Below the pieces are notes generated by a model. It was not told the origin of the DNA. It saw only the letters and a list, made by a program, of their open reading frames with translations, and did no database searches. DNA of 64,000 bases, taken from the NCBI GenBank assembly GCA_032988165.1, contig JANTQF010000071.1:62001-126000 (forward strand). Reading direction: 5' to 3'. A program made the translations under genes and the position numbers. Source of the stretch: Emmonsiellopsis sp. PD_33. Taxonomy: Eukaryota > Ascomycota > Eurotiomycetes > Onygenales > Ajellomycetaceae. Below, one piece after another: positions 1 to 12,259 of this stretch (positions within the stretch are counted from its first letter, which is position 1; each line of letters starts with the position of its first letter).

Positions 1-2870
1 CGGTGTTTTTCTCCGACGTCCTCCACCTCCTTCCAGTCGGTCATGCCATCGTGCTTCTCGTTTTCTGCGGTGGTGGGCTGGGGTTTGTTGGGTGGGTGAA
101 ATTACGCCGTGCCGACCCGCTGGCAAACGTTGCCTGCTCCCTTGCGTCCCTAGCTATTATTACCGTCTTGACAAAGGAGGGAGCAGTGCAGAGGGGTGAC
201 ATATCTTTCGCGAAAATCTTTCAGGTACTGAAAATGGTCGTGATGGGAGCTATAGCGACTATGGCCGTTTGCTTTTTGGTCTTTCCAATATCAGCCAGGA
301 CCAAGCTTCGTAAGGATCTAGTTGAGATGACGGGTTCGCTTGGTGCTATGCTCGGGATTATCACCGAAAGCTTCCTGCAGGGCTCTGAAGAGTTCCTAGA
401 GCAGGAGTCGTTTGATAATGCATCAAATAGGAACAAAAAGGCGTATACGGCAGTGGATAAGTGGCTCAAGGAGGCAAAATTCGAGCACTACTTTGCAGGA
501 ACCGAAAGAGAATATCGCCTTGAGAAAAGGCTTGTTCGCTGTATCCAGGATGTCACTCAAAATATCGGAGGACTTCGAAGTGCGGCCAACCTTCAGTTTG
601 ACCTTTTGAAGCAATCATACCATTCAAGTCGCATCACGCCAAATCATGACGTTTCATCCTACTTTCCCACCTCGATACAGCCTTCAATATTTTCGCCTAC
701 GCCACGGTCCCTCCACGAGGAGCCCGGCATTCTAACCCCAGTTCTACAAAACACCCAATCATCTACTGAACGAGCGCATACTCTTATCAACTCGAGTCAT
801 GGAAGCGACACCCTTGTCCCGCAGTCTCCGGCTGATATTTTTGGAAAATTTATCGTGCTTCTTGGACCTTCAATGGTGCGGCTCAACATTTAATGACTAT
901 ACATCTGTTTTTTTTTTTCAGTAACCAGCTAACGTCTCATAATAGCGCTCTCTGGCATATACGGTAACGGAGATATTGGGAGAGCTACCTTACGGTCCCG
1001 GTCCTGACTACAAAGTCGCCGTTAATTGTAAATTCAGGACCAGCCTTGACCGAGCTTTAGAACTATATCGCACTGCTCGGAATGATGCGTTGAATACGGT
1101 TTACTGGCAGAAGGATTTTGCCAAAGCCAAGTCTATCGAAATGGAAGCTGACCTGGAAGAGGTTGCTGCAAGCTGCGGCCACTTCAGTTTTTCCCTTCAA
1201 GCGTTCGCGGAGCAACTGAGGGACATTTTGGAAGTCCTGGATGAGCTACAATTGGAGGCCGAAGAACGGCCCAACGGTAGGTCCTGGAACTGGCTCAAGT
1301 TCTGGCGCCCAACGTCGGCGGAGTTTATCGATCAGTGGAGTTCTAGGTCAAGTGAGTTCATCAGTCGAATGACGTCGTTCTAGTATCTCCTAACCATCGC
1401 ATAGGATTACGTGAGGAACAGGGAGAAGCCAGCACCTCGGAACATATTCCAATTTCAAGAATTGCCTCCTCACCACCCCCTCCAACACCACCTCCAGAAG
1501 GGTCGTCAGCGAGGGGAAAGCTTCGATATAAGGTGTGGCGAGCTCTGCATGTTTTTCGACGAGATGAGACGAAATTCGCAATCAAGGTCGGCGCCGGAGC
1601 TGCCCTGTATGCTCTCCCATCCTTTTTGAACTCGACGCGACCATTTTATTCCCACTGGCGTGGAGAATGGGGACTACTGTCATATATGCTTGTTTGCTCT
1701 ATGACCATTGGTGCTTCCAACACCACTGGATTTGCTAGATTTTTCGGAACATGTCTTGGAGCAATTTGTGCTCTGGGATCTTGGAAAATCACCAGCGGAA
1801 ACGTTTTTGCTCTTGCATTCATCGGATGGGTTATGGCGTGGTTGACTGCGTACCTTATTTTGGTCAAAAGCCAGGGACCTATGGGGCGCTTCATCATGCT
1901 TACTTACAACCTTACTGTTCTGTATGCGTATTCTCTCTCGCAGCGGGATTGGAACGATGATCAGGATGAAGGCGGAGATACCCCCATAATAGCCGACATC
2001 GCTCTTCATCGGGTTGTTTCTGTGCTCTCCGGGATCATATGGGGAATCATCATTACCCGGCTAATTTGGCCGATAAGCGCGCGAAACAAGCTCAAGGACG
2101 GCTTAAGTTTGCTATGGCTCTGGATGAGCGTAATATGGAAACGCGACCCCCTTTCGACGATGGTTGACGGCAAGCCTGCTATTGTATATTTCACTCCTAG
2201 GGAGAAGCTTGAACTCCAGAGGTTCCTGGTCCGTCTTGAGACACTTCAGGCTTCTGCGCGATCAGAATTTGAGCTACGGAGCCCGTTCCCCGATGCTTCC
2301 TACTCAAGCCTCCTAGCCCGGACCCGGCGCATGGTGGATGCCTTTCAAGCCATGAATCTCGAGATCTTGAAAAACCTGACTGCCTCCGAGGGAGAAGCAG
2401 ATATGTTGAAATATACCTTGCCGGAGAGAATCCAACTTTCCGCCCGAATAAGTCATTTGTTGTCTGGTATGTCGTAGCTACTCCCTCGTCCAATTCCATC
2501 CTGGTTGATAATTAACGCCATTGCAGTGGTTGCCTCCTCCATGAAACTCGAATACCCTCTAAACGATGCACTTCCGGATACAGAGCACGCTCGGGATAGA
2601 CTTCTTGCCCGGCTGCACCGGTTCCGTAAAGATACATCTGCATCTCGATTAACAACAGATGAGGACTATGCTTTACTCTATGCATATGGTACGTCAGCAG
2701 CTCATTCTGCTCCATGCTGTTCTTTTTCTGCTATGTGAACCGATATGCTAATGACGGAATGATTCACAGCTTTGGTTACGGGCCAACTTGGAAATGAGAT
2801 CATGGGTATCATCGGTGAACTGAGCAAGCTTTTCGGTATATTGGATGACAATGTTCTTCAGCTAGAGTAG
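1..2870 (+). CDS. DUF2421/FUSC-family membrane protein (aromatic-acid-exporter-like), 5'-truncated
   Basis: The product resembles fungal integral membrane proteins with the ArAE_2_N/DUF2422, FUSC-like and C-terminal DUF2421 (BRE4) regions, related to aromatic-acid exporters and Brefeldin-A-sensitivity proteins. The substrate is unknown. Exons I infer are <1-875, 946-1351, 1405-2466, 2527-2688 and 2770-2870; they join in frame and give at least 867 residues. The splice at 875/946 joins LGPSM to SLAYT and then ELPYGPGPDY, a typical family join. A second hydrophobic block (FAIKVGAGAALYALPSFL, then several helices at about 1680-2060) is the FUSC-like half. The N-terminal end lies outside the window. 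Family assignment is by recognition, and transport is inferred from the family. Confidence 0.8.
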
Positions 2871-3282
2871 ATATCTATAGAGACGGCGGTTTTATTTGAA
2901 GATGAACCAACTGAAAATAAATATTTTTTCCATATGAACGTATTAGAAATTGAGTATTTAATGAAAAGGTCTTGAGTATACTGAAAAGTTCCGTAATAAA
3001 CTTCTTTGATGAGTGTTCAAGGTTCGTTTCTTCGTGGGAGGGTTTCGCCGTCTCGACAAGCCGCGCTTCAACCACACTCCACACTCCACTCCATCTCTCG
3101 CCATCGCCATCTCCATCCCGCACCACAGCCCGCATATTCCATCGCCAAACCACGATATCCCCCCTTTCCTATCGCTACCCGGTCTCTAGCCGTCCACTCG
3201 CTTTGGATGAGGGCGGTCTAACCCACGCCTCCTCCGGCTTCGCGCAGCCCACGCGCCCGCTCCCCGTCTCCCCGTCTCGACG
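2871..3282. other. Intergenic: 3' end of the DUF2421 gene and HFI1 promoter/5'UTR
   Basis: The first 130 bases are AT-rich (3'UTR-like). From about 3060 to 3280 the plus strand is rich in CT and CCATC/TCCATC-type runs, as in ascomycete 5'UTRs. I see no gene and no clear TATA box. Confidence 0.5.
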
Positions 3283-4785
3283 ATGCAGATCGATCCGGCT
3301 GCGCTGACTGGGACAAACTCCGGCTCCTCGTCGTCCCTCCCAGCGCCCAAGTCTGTTGCTCCCACGCCGGTTACTACTCAGAAGACGACAAAGGCGCTCA
3401 TTTCCGTCCCCCGCCTTGACTTCGAGCCGATTTATACGGAATTGAAAGCTGCTATCGGCATCCACTGGACCGAGTATAAGGAGGCTATCGCACTCTTTCT
3501 GTTAGGTACGTGATGCTATCTTGGGTAGAATACACCTTTTGCTCCCTATAGACTCTTAGGCTGACACTGCGCTCTTGTTCAAAAACAGGCCATCTGAACC
3601 AGAATGAATTTGCGTCGCGAGTCGATCATTTCCTCTGCGCCGACCCCAAGACCGAACATCTCCATAACAACTTTGTATGCGCCATTATCGGCAACCTCAC
3701 TAGGGACCTGCCGGATCATGGTGTTGCAAGCTGGGTTTCTGCGAATGATAAACCGACGGTAGTATCGAAACCGGTGTCGGGGGATGCGGCGGAACAGAGG
3801 CTCAAAACGGAGGTTATGCAATTGCCTCCAAAGGACAGACGGAGAATAAAAGCTATTCCTGAGGTATGTGCTTACTCTGGCTTACTGCGGGAGACGTATC
3901 ATTTCAGTTTTATGGACAGTTAGCTGACGCGCGCAATTGTATTCTGGTAGCCTGAGCCCCAATCCCAACCCAACCCTCTCGAGGAATATCACCAAGCGAA
4001 ACAAATTCGGCTCCCGGACCAGGTACCGGCGAGTGCAGGGGGACTTAACAAAACCAGTATGTTGCTACCAATACATTTGTATCATGATTGCGCCGAGGTT
4101 GTAGATATGGCGAAAGCTAACTTGTTTCTACCTTTTTCTAGATTGGGAGCTTGAGATCCGGAAACGTTATGCGCAACCACTTGCATCGGAGATTGGAGAG
4201 TTTCCAGATGCAGATTCAATATTTGCCCGCATGGTACCCATATGTTATGAGGAATCTGTGGTTAACGGGGCGACAATGCCATGCGCGGTGTACATGGCTA
4301 TTGCAACTGAGAATTTTGTAAAAGAGTTTCTCTCTACCGTTTTTGCCAGGACGAGATCAAACGGTCCCTCCGGAACGATCAATGGAACAATGACTCGGAA
4401 GTATCGACGACAGCTACAGCGCGAAGAAATGGCATTTACCCGCGGGGAGCTGGTAAAGCATACGACAAGCGGCTTTCTACCTGTCGAAGCAAAAGAAGCA
4501 AGCACAAGGCAGGCACTTGGTGTTCCGGACTTGCGACTGGCCCTCGATCTAGGCGGGGGCTTATTGGGACACATGCCTTTGGTCGTCAGCGAGATTCTCG
4601 GCGGATACGTCGAGGAGGAATTGGAAGCCGAACGGAATGATTACATAGAGAGCCTGAATGATGCGGATCGATTCTCTGATAAAATGGAAATCGATGAGAC
4701 CGGTTGGGAGTGGGAGGGAGGAACCGCTCAGGACAGAGAGCAGCTGGGATCCCTACTCGATGGCTGTCTTTCAATGGCGGCATAG
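3283..4785 (+). CDS. hfi1: SAGA complex subunit Hfi1/Ada1 (SAGA-Tad1 domain)
   Basis: This is the structural SAGA coactivator subunit Ada1/Hfi1, which pairs with Taf12 through a histone fold and acts in the nucleus. Exons are 3283-3505, 3589-3863, 3951-4056 and 4142-4785, giving 415 aa; all joins are in frame. The SAGA-Tad1-like region starts near residue 45 (PRLDFEPIYTELKAAIG) with the motif LNQNEFASRVDHFL across the first splice. It resumes with NWELEIRKRYAQPLASE and the block PDLRLALDLGGGLLGHMP. The N-terminus is a Ser/Pro-rich leader, and the tail is acidic (DADRFSDKMEIDETGWEWEGG). The ATG at 3283 is the first in frame after a CT-rich leader. Length fits Eurotiomycete homologues. Confidence 0.88.
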
Positions 4786-5504
4786 ATGATTGGCTTGTAT
4801 GAAATATTTTCTTTCTCAAGAGAGATTAGGGGGTGCATATACCATTGGAGTAATGGTGCAGGCGTTTTGGAAGGGGTTTTTCTCATGCTGTTCGGTCTTG
4901 GATGGGTTTACTTTGCTGGATTTCGCTGCTGCATATTTCTTTATTATTCGATGATGACGATGATGGCTGGAAGATTCGTTTCTTGGTCGAGGCCTCGATA
5001 CATCGACAGGTGCGTGGAGCCTGCGTGTTATTTTTTTCTAAAGCTACCGAGCTACATTGTATCTATAACTCTCTGGCGGCGCTCTGTGGGCCTAATACCC
5101 ATTTTTATTTTCCTCAGTCCACATCCGTTCTTGTGTTTCTTGCGTTTTGGGTGATATTTAGTTAAGCTGCCTCTCAGCCCTACTGCGGAGCACAGGGTAT
5201 TGAGTCATTAATTCAACTTTCGACGCTCAGAATAAATAACCGACCAGAAACTTAGCTCTAGATATCGGCTGCATAAATACTCCGTAGGAGGTTTCTATAG
5301 GCCGGCCGGCCGGGAGCTAAAATTAACTAACTACGGATATGAATCCCTTCTCTCGCATTTTTATACCCACCGATTAATAATGACTGTAAAAAAGATTTTT
5401 CTTTAGCTCTAGGTTGTTATTTCATTTAGTTATTATTTATTCACTCTTTATGGGTCCTCCTCTCAGCCTTCATTCCATTATTGTCATATCAACTGTTCTC
5501 CCAC
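4786..5504. other. Intergenic between HFI1 and the MFS gene
   Basis: The left part is T-rich and probably HFI1 3'UTR. A run of hydrophobic codons here (4786-5154) has no family signature. TACTCCGTA lies at 5278-5286 and a perfect GC palindrome of three GGCC units at 5300-5311. The last 170 bases are AT-rich promoter sequence for the MFS gene. Confidence 0.5.
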
Positions 5505-7091
5505 ATGGTAGACGCATCCCCACCGCCCAGGACGCAGAGCAATGCGCAACAAGAATCTCGACCGGATGAATGGAGGGGACCTGATGATCCAGATTGTCCC
5601 TACAACTGGCCGATGTGGAAGCGCATCTACATGACCAGCATTCCAGTATTTCTCTGCGTCACCGTGTTAGTATTCTCTTCCCCATCAGTTAGAAATACAT
5701 GCTAACTCGAGCAGGTCCTTCGCTTCTTCAGTATATACATCCGGAGCCAACAACATATCAGAGCATTTCGGGGTCTCCCATACCGTATCTCTGCTTGGCC
5801 TTTCGCTCTTCCTTTGGGCTCTTGGGCTTGGAGCCATCATCGCAGCGCCTGTGAGCGAGCATTATGGCCGCAGGATTGTGTATTTAACAACAGTCCCTAT
5901 CTTCGGATTCTTCATCCTAGGTTCGGGATTGGCACAAAACTTCACTACTCTAGCCGTCTGCCGCTTCTTCAGCGGCTTCTTCGGGAGCGCAGTTGTTTCA
6001 GTAGGCGGAGGCACCAATGCAGACCTCTGGCCGCCTGCTCTGGCGGGATTTGTCTATCCCTTCTACTTCGTGTCTCCTTTTCTTGGCCCGGCCCTTGGTA
6101 AGGCATACTGCTCTAGATCGATGGGTTGCCCATGCTGACGTCTCTAGGACCTGTCATCGGCGGCTATGTGAGCGAGGCCAAGGACTTCCGCTGGCTTGAA
6201 TGGGTCATCCTCTTCATGGTCGCCTTCAGCTACCTCTACTCCATCCCCCAATCCGAAACATACAAGAAAACCATTCTCCAAAAGCGCGCACGCGCGGAAG
6301 AACAAACCACTGTACTTCCATTGCCCAAGACCACCGCCCTGCCCCTAAGCGCTGTCGTCCAGCGAATTGTGCTCAAACCTTTCAAGATGCTCTTCGTCGA
6401 GTCCATCGTGCTCTTCATGACAATCTACATGGCGTTCAACTTCGCTGTCTTCTACAGCTTCTTCGCCGCCTTCCCATACATTTTTAGCGGCCAGTACGAC
6501 TTCGCCCCCGGCCAACAGGGTCTTACCTTCATCTCTATTGCATTGGGCTGCGTCATCGGCTTCCTCGCCGTGGTCTATATAGACCGGCGAACATACCCTG
6601 CATTAAAGGCCAAGTACGGCGTCGGCACGGTACCGCCCGAGTACCGTCTCTATGGCGCGATGGTAGGATGCGCCCTCAACCCAGTTAGCCTTTTCTGGTT
6701 CGGCTGGACGGCCGACGCAGGCGTACACTGGTTGAGCCCCGTTGTAGCGGCTGTGCCGTTTGCGGTTGGGAATATCATGGTATACAGCAGCGGCGCGCTG
6801 TATATCATGAACTCCTATGGATCATTACACGGCGCTAGCGCCCTCAGTGCCAATAGTCTCCTTCGGTATGCAGGCGGAGGCGCCTTCCCGCTGTTCACGG
6901 TGCAGATGTTCTCCAGTTTGGGAATTGGCTGGGCTAGCAGTCTGCTGGGGTTCGTGTCTGTGGTATTGGTCCCTGTGCCGTGGGTGCTGTATAAGTATGG
7001 AGAGAGGATAAGGGCGCATAGTCAGTATATTACTATTGAGAAGCTGGAGTTAGGGAACTCGTCGGTGGAGGTTGCAAGTAAGGGGGTGTAG
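5505..7091 (+). CDS. MFS transporter, DHA1 type
   Basis: This encodes a 12-helix major facilitator of the drug:H+ antiporter-1 class, in the group of fungal polyamine/multidrug exporters, probably in the plasma membrane. Exons are 5505-5665, 5715-6097 and 6148-7091 (495 aa). The first donor is GTTAGT at 5666; it gives the in-frame join LCVTV-SFASSVYTSG. The short cytosolic N-terminus ends in DDPDCPYNWPMWKR, the usual DHA1 lead-in to TM1. Motif A lies in APVSEHYGRRIVY, and the motif C-like GPxLGPVIGGYV spans the second splice. The central loop (about residues 205-250) is charged. Substrate cannot be read from sequence. Codon use matches the neighbours, so I see no sign of recent transfer. Confidence 0.85.
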
Positions 7092-7627
7092 ACAGGAACC
7101 TGGGTGACGGGGGTTTATATATGCTAGAACACCAAAAAGATAAAAAGATAACTAGAGAAAAGAGATAGAAATAATGACTCGTGTCAGCTTCGTCCAATGC
7201 CCCTTTGCTATTTATCGTCTGCCGTAACCTCTGCCGCCCGTGGCGGCCATTAGATGTGAATCAGCATTCAGATCGTGCTTCGGGTTAATCGGAGACGCTG
7301 GCCTGCGGACTGGGGGTAGCCTCGCTGACCACGAATTCCTGAGGCATTCATATAAAACTCTTGAGACACATACTCCATACTTGCATCTATCTCGCAGCCG
7401 AATGCAGGTCTTATTGCCAAATAGACGAACGCCCTGGTCGCCTTCACGTTCCTATACACTGTACACGCTGGGAGAAAATAGAGAATAATTACAAATTGTT
7501 CAGCCGTAATGAGGTATAAATATCCACCAGCATATAAAAAAACGCCTGAAACTCCTCTCGTTCCAAATCTTTTAACCGGCCAGGTATGAGCAAGTATCAT
7601 TCATAGGGATCATGAAATCCAAACCAT
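7092..7627. other. Convergent intergenic between the MFS gene (+) and PRP1 (-)
   Basis: The 3' flanks of two converging genes. The sequence is AT-rich after 7100 with A-rich runs suitable for polyadenylation. Short open frames here (7240-7600, both strands) show no family signature. Nothing else seen. Confidence 0.5.
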
Positions 7628-10600
7628 CTATTGCAACCGCTCCGCTGTGAGCTTGAGAATGTCCTCTGTAGTTTTATAAGCATTGGCTGGGTCCTTAGCA
7701 ACCGACTGCCAGACCTCACCATGCTTTGGCTCGCTGGAAATACATTTGCTGATAACATCTTCTCGTTTTTCCTATACACGGTCCAGTTAGTCAATATTTT
7801 AGACTAGAAGATGTCTTAACGGGGAATGAACTTACATCAGTGCCATGCTGCAATAAAAACTTATAATACCACGCCCACACATCTCCCATATCACTATTGG
7901 ACACAATGGCCTTCTCAAACCATGTCATGGCCTTATCAAGTCTCCGCTCGCCCCAGAAAATGCGAGCCACAGTAACGAACAGGATAGGATCGTTGTCGAC
8001 CTTTTTGATGGCTTCCAAGCTGCGCGGTTTACGGTGGGTCCGGGGTTCCAGGTTCCAGATACTCTCGCTCCACAACAGACCGGAGTTGGGCACCTCCTGG
8101 AGCGCTTTTGCCATGAGCACTTTCGCCTGGCTGATGTTGTTCGCTCGTCGTTCCACCCTCACGCTTTCGGTCCATAGTTCAGGGTTCTTCGGAACGGCAA
8201 GACGTGCACGGTCAAGGATGGATCGTGCCTTGACCACTACACCTGCCTTTTCTTCAAGTCGAGATGCGAGGAGCCAGAGAGGTACTGATTTTGGACAAGC
8301 TCTGATACCAGTCCCATATGCCTCCCTGGCCTGGGGGTATTTGTTATCACTCTCGTATATCTGACCCTTCATCATCCATAGCTTATCGGCTTTCGGGTAA
8401 AGTTGCAGTCCCTGATTGACAAGGTCCAGAGCCTGATCCGTATTTCCTAATTGACGCTCGAATGCAACGCTCTTTATCCAAACACGGTCCGTTCCGGCCT
8501 CACGACGTGCTGTTGAAAGGAGCTCCCTTGCCTGCTCAGTCTGTTTTGCATCCGCTTCCAGTTTGACAGCAGCAAGCCAGATGTCTTCATTGTTAGGGTT
8601 TTGATTGAATGCCTTTCCAAGGACTCTCCTAGCATTGTCGATTTCACCTGCCTGCCACTTTTCCTTTGCCAGCTGCATCCATAAACTTTCGCTTTGTGGG
8701 CAAGCTTCCACTGCCTTTTCCAGCAGCTGCCAAAGGCTTTCCTTGGTCCCGTAATTACGTTCAAGGTCAGCGGCGGCAAGCCATATCGACTTTCGATTGA
8801 CAAATACCCGGAGTGCGTAAGCATAGATAGCTCGTGCAGTTTCGTATTTGCCTCTAGCAATGCTTCCCCGCGCGTCTTCCATCCAGATATCCTTCCTGTC
8901 ATCATCTTCGTCCAAGCCCCAACCAAGTGTTTCACGGATGATCGCAGAACACGTAAGAATTGCCCCTTCTTCTTCACATTTTTCAGCTTCCGCGATCCAC
9001 TCTTCTCGTTTTAGCATTGCAGACTCTTTGGCCAGTTCCTGGACAGCCCTCCGCATCACGTTAACTTTGCCAGCGGTCCCCATTTGTTCTTGAAGCCGAG
9101 CAGCAGCAATCCAAATCTCATGGCTAGTTGGTACAGCCTTGCGTGCGGCGTTCAAAACCTTTTGGGCATTCTCCGGGGTTTCAAGGCGGGCCAAAGCCAG
9201 CCATAGCTCGACCGAAAGAGGAATCATTTCTGTCGCTTTTTTAAGGAGAAGGCGAGCATCTGCCGGGTCCTCTTCAAGGTTGACTGCTTCTTTCCAAATG
9301 GCAACAGATTGGGGAATATGAAGGATTGCTTGTCTAAGCACATTCTTTTTTGCCCGGGGATCTGATTCCAACCGCATAGCCTCGATCCAAAGTCTAGTTG
9401 AGCGATCATTGTTTTTAATGGCGTTCGCTGCAATGATTTTGGCGTTGTGGTTGTCATTAAGTCGAATATTTTCCAACCACGCATCTTCGCTTTTAGGGCA
9501 CAGTTCGCAACCTTTGGCAATATAATTTCTTGCAGCTACAATCTTGCCGGCGATCTCTTCCAATCGAGCTATTGCGATCCACCCCGGGGCATGTTTAGGG
9601 TTCGTTTTCGTGACTGATTCCAACAGTACCCGCACTCGCTTGATGTCTCCAATCTCCACTTCGCCGGCCTTCATTTCAGACTTGTTCAGGCTCGTTAAAT
9701 AACCCTTTGGATCAATGTTCGTCGCGCTCCCAGCTGCTGCATCCCCCGTAGATCCCTGAGCAGCCTGGTCAAGCCTAACCTGGAGAACTTTATCCCTCGC
9801 GGCACCGATATCCGCAAAGTTGGTGATCGTACCGTCCGCTCCTTCTCCTCGAGGTATTGTAGTCTGCGTGCCGTCTTCTGCTATCGTAGTTTCAAATTGG
9901 GTAGAATCCCTGGCGCTCGCAATCACGCTATCGGGGACGGCATAGAATCGATTCCTCAAATTTTGTTTCGCCCGTCTATTCTTCCCTGTGAGATCCCCAA
10001 CTTCCGGAATATTTGCCCAGTCCTCGTCAGTGACTGTTGCGAGGGATCGTTTAAGATCGGCGAACTGTTGTTGGATTTTGGGATTGTTTCGTTCATATTC
10101 TTCTTGCTCTTGCCGTTCTCGAGCTTCCCTACAGCGGAGAAAGGTTTTATGTCGGCAATCTGTCCAGAACGCTTCAAGGAAAATACGATAAACCCACGGC
10201 TTTTAAAGGCATAGGGATGGGGATGGGGGAAGGGGGAAACAAACCTTCTTAATTTCCGCCTCCGATCCATCTTCTCGTCCACCTCCTGATAGATGCGATC
10301 CGCCTCGTCATCCTCTCGGTCATACTGTCCATACGCAAAGAGGCCAACTTCGTTCTCTGGGTCCTGGAATCGGTCGTCCTCTTCCTCCTCTGCTTTATCG
10401 GCTTTGTCGCCCTTGCCGCCCTTTTCGCCTCGATTTGATGCGCCATACGCCGTCGGGGGAGCTGCACCGAGTAGGAGGGCGCGTTTCGTAAGGGCCTCTT
10501 GTATCTGTTCGGGAGTTGGGCCCTCTCGCGCTGGACCCAAATCCGAGCGGGTGGTGAACCCTGTGGCGCCTCGACCTAAACCAGCCACATAGTTTTCAGG

Positions 10601-10636
10601 CGCGGGTTGACTGAGGAAATCCTTTCGCCCTGTCAT
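7628..10636 (-). CDS. prp1: Pre-mRNA splicing factor Prp1/Prp6 (HAT-repeat, U4/U6.U5 tri-snRNP)
   Basis: Prp6-class tri-snRNP scaffold that bridges U5 and U4/U6 and is needed for spliceosome activation. Exons on the minus strand are 10636-10245, 10128-7836 and 7771-7628 (942 aa). The PRP1 N-terminal domain opens the protein (GRKDFLSQPAPENYVAGLGRGATGF within residues 1-30) and continues across intron 1 (KLRR-EARERQ, then DEDWANIPEVGDLTGKN). From about residue 250 there are tandem half-a-TPR repeats of the W-x-x-A-x-x-L-E type, for example GWIAIARLEE, LWIEAMRLE, LWLALARLE, IWLAAADLE and LWLLASRLEE. The last splice at 7836/7771 adds the C-terminal 47 residues. The ATG at 10636 is chosen because the upstream in-frame codons lack another ATG. 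It is divergent from DIM1 across 258 bp. Confidence 0.93.
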
Positions 10637-10894
10637 CTTGTGCGCGGCAGACAAATAGAACGTATAAACATAAAGGTAAGCAAAACAGAAGAAGCTGGAG
10701 CTGCTCTGTAGACGGGAGCATCAAGAAGTGGTTGCAGACAAACAGCTCTACCGGACCCCGCAAAAACATAAATCCGAGATAGCAATCCAACCAGCCAAAA
10801 ATTTACATTTTGTCGCATCCCACACTGCCGATTATTGTCCCTCGACAACGACGTCTATTCATTCAAATCCCGCCTTGGACGCGAATTATACAGA
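10637..10894. promoter_or_regulatory. Bidirectional promoter PRP1/DIM1
   Basis: 258 bases separate the start codons of two essential RNA-processing genes transcribed divergently. I see no clear TATA box. A shared promoter is inferred from spacing only. Confidence 0.5.
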
Positions 10895-12164
10895 ATGCCT
10901 AAAGGGCCGTCTAAGAAGCGCAATGGCGCTTCGCAAGCCAGCCCCTATGCCCAGGCTGCCGCAAAAACGAAGGCTGCAAATAGTATCTTCCGAATGAATA
11001 CAGACATCGGACAGCATGTGTTGAAGAACCCCGGTGTTGCTCAGGCCATTGTGGACAAGGCTGATCTCAAGCAGAGTGATGTATTTTTCTCCCACCTTTT
11101 TTTATATATTTTAAGAGTTAATAATAATAATAACGTTCTTCCCCGCAATAGACCGTTCTTGAAGTCGGTCCCGGATCCGGTAACCTTACAGTCAAAATCT
11201 TGGAAAAGGCGAAGAAAGTCATTGCCGTTGAGCTAGATCCCCGAATGGCAGCAGAAGTTACGAAACGTGTCCAAGGGAAGCCAGAACAAAAGAGACTCGA
11301 GGTTCTATTGGGAGACGTTATGAAGACTGAGCTCCCTTATTTCGACGTCTGCATCAGCAATACTCCATACCAGGTAAGTCAAATCTTTCGCTGGACTATT
11401 GACGAGAAATTAATAATGTTGGCTAGATCTCATCCCCCCTCACTTTTAAACTCCTCGCTACGTCGCCTGCACCTCGAGTTTGTATTCTTATGTTCCAACG
11501 GGAATTCGCATTGCGACTCTTTGCCAAACCCGGCGACAAGCTCTACAGCCGTTTGTCGGTAAATGCGCAAATGTGGGCAAAGATCGATCACATCATGAAA
11601 GTGGGCAAGAACAACTTCAAGCCCCCTCCCGCCGTAGAGTCGAGCGTGGTCCGCATCGTTCCTAAAAATCCACGGCCGCAGATCAGTTACGATGAATGGG
11701 ACGGCCTCCTTAGAATTGCATTTGTCCGGAAGAACAAGACGATACGCTCGAGTTTCCTAGGAACAACCAGTGTCTTAGACATGCTGGAGTCAAATTACCG
11801 AACATGGTGTGCTCAAAATAATATTCCCGTCGAAGACGGCCCGGCCGAGGACACTGAAATGGAGGTCATGAACACGGCTGAAGATCAAGACGGGGAGGAT
11901 GAAGAATTCGATGGTGGCATGGATGTTGATGACGATGACGTTCCGGCGTTCTTTGGGGACGAGCAAGAGTCTGCCTCGAAGGCCCCAAAGGAAAATCCAA
12001 GTCGCAAGAGAAAAGGAAAAGTACGAGAGCTGGTCCGGGAAAAGGTCAGGCAGGTTCTCGAGGACGACACCGGGCTTGCAGACAAACGCGCGAGAATGTG
12101 TGACGAAAGCGAATTTTTGAAACTCTTATGGGCCTTTAATCAGAAGGGTATCCATTTCAGTTGA
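10895..12164 (+). CDS. dim1: 18S rRNA (adenine-N6,N6)-dimethyltransferase Dim1
   Basis: Dimethylates the two adjacent adenines in the 3'-terminal helix of 18S rRNA and acts in 40S maturation in nucleolus and cytoplasm. Exons are 10895-11080, 11152-11373 and 11427-12164 (381 aa). The N-terminus contains IFRMNTDIGQHVLKNPGV. SAM-binding motif I is LEVGPGSGNLT (residues 65-75), and the acidic residue after motif II is in VIAVELDPRM. Motif IV is NTPYQ (132-136), completed across intron 2 by ISSPLTFKLL. The C-terminal part carries a long acidic insertion (about residues 275-330), followed by basic sequence and the Dim1-type ending LLWAFNQKGIHFS. The insertion makes it longer than yeast Dim1. It converges on GYP1, with only 95 bp between stop codons. 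Confidence 0.95.
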
Positions 12165-12259
12165 TTTCAATTAACCAAAAGACAAAGGTATATATGAACG
12201 CTACGTCAATATATGACTGCATCAATATCGGCTTGACCGCCCGCCGCGCATCAAACCCG

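Noticed and set aside
3..893. A stop at 891-893 ending the first gene
   Set aside because: An intron 876-945 with GTGCGG...AATAG removes it and restores the family sequence LGPSM-RSLAYT.
4786..5165. Hydrophobic open frame downstream of HFI1
   Set aside because: It is T-rich 3' sequence with no family signature and no splice or start context; best read as 3'UTR.
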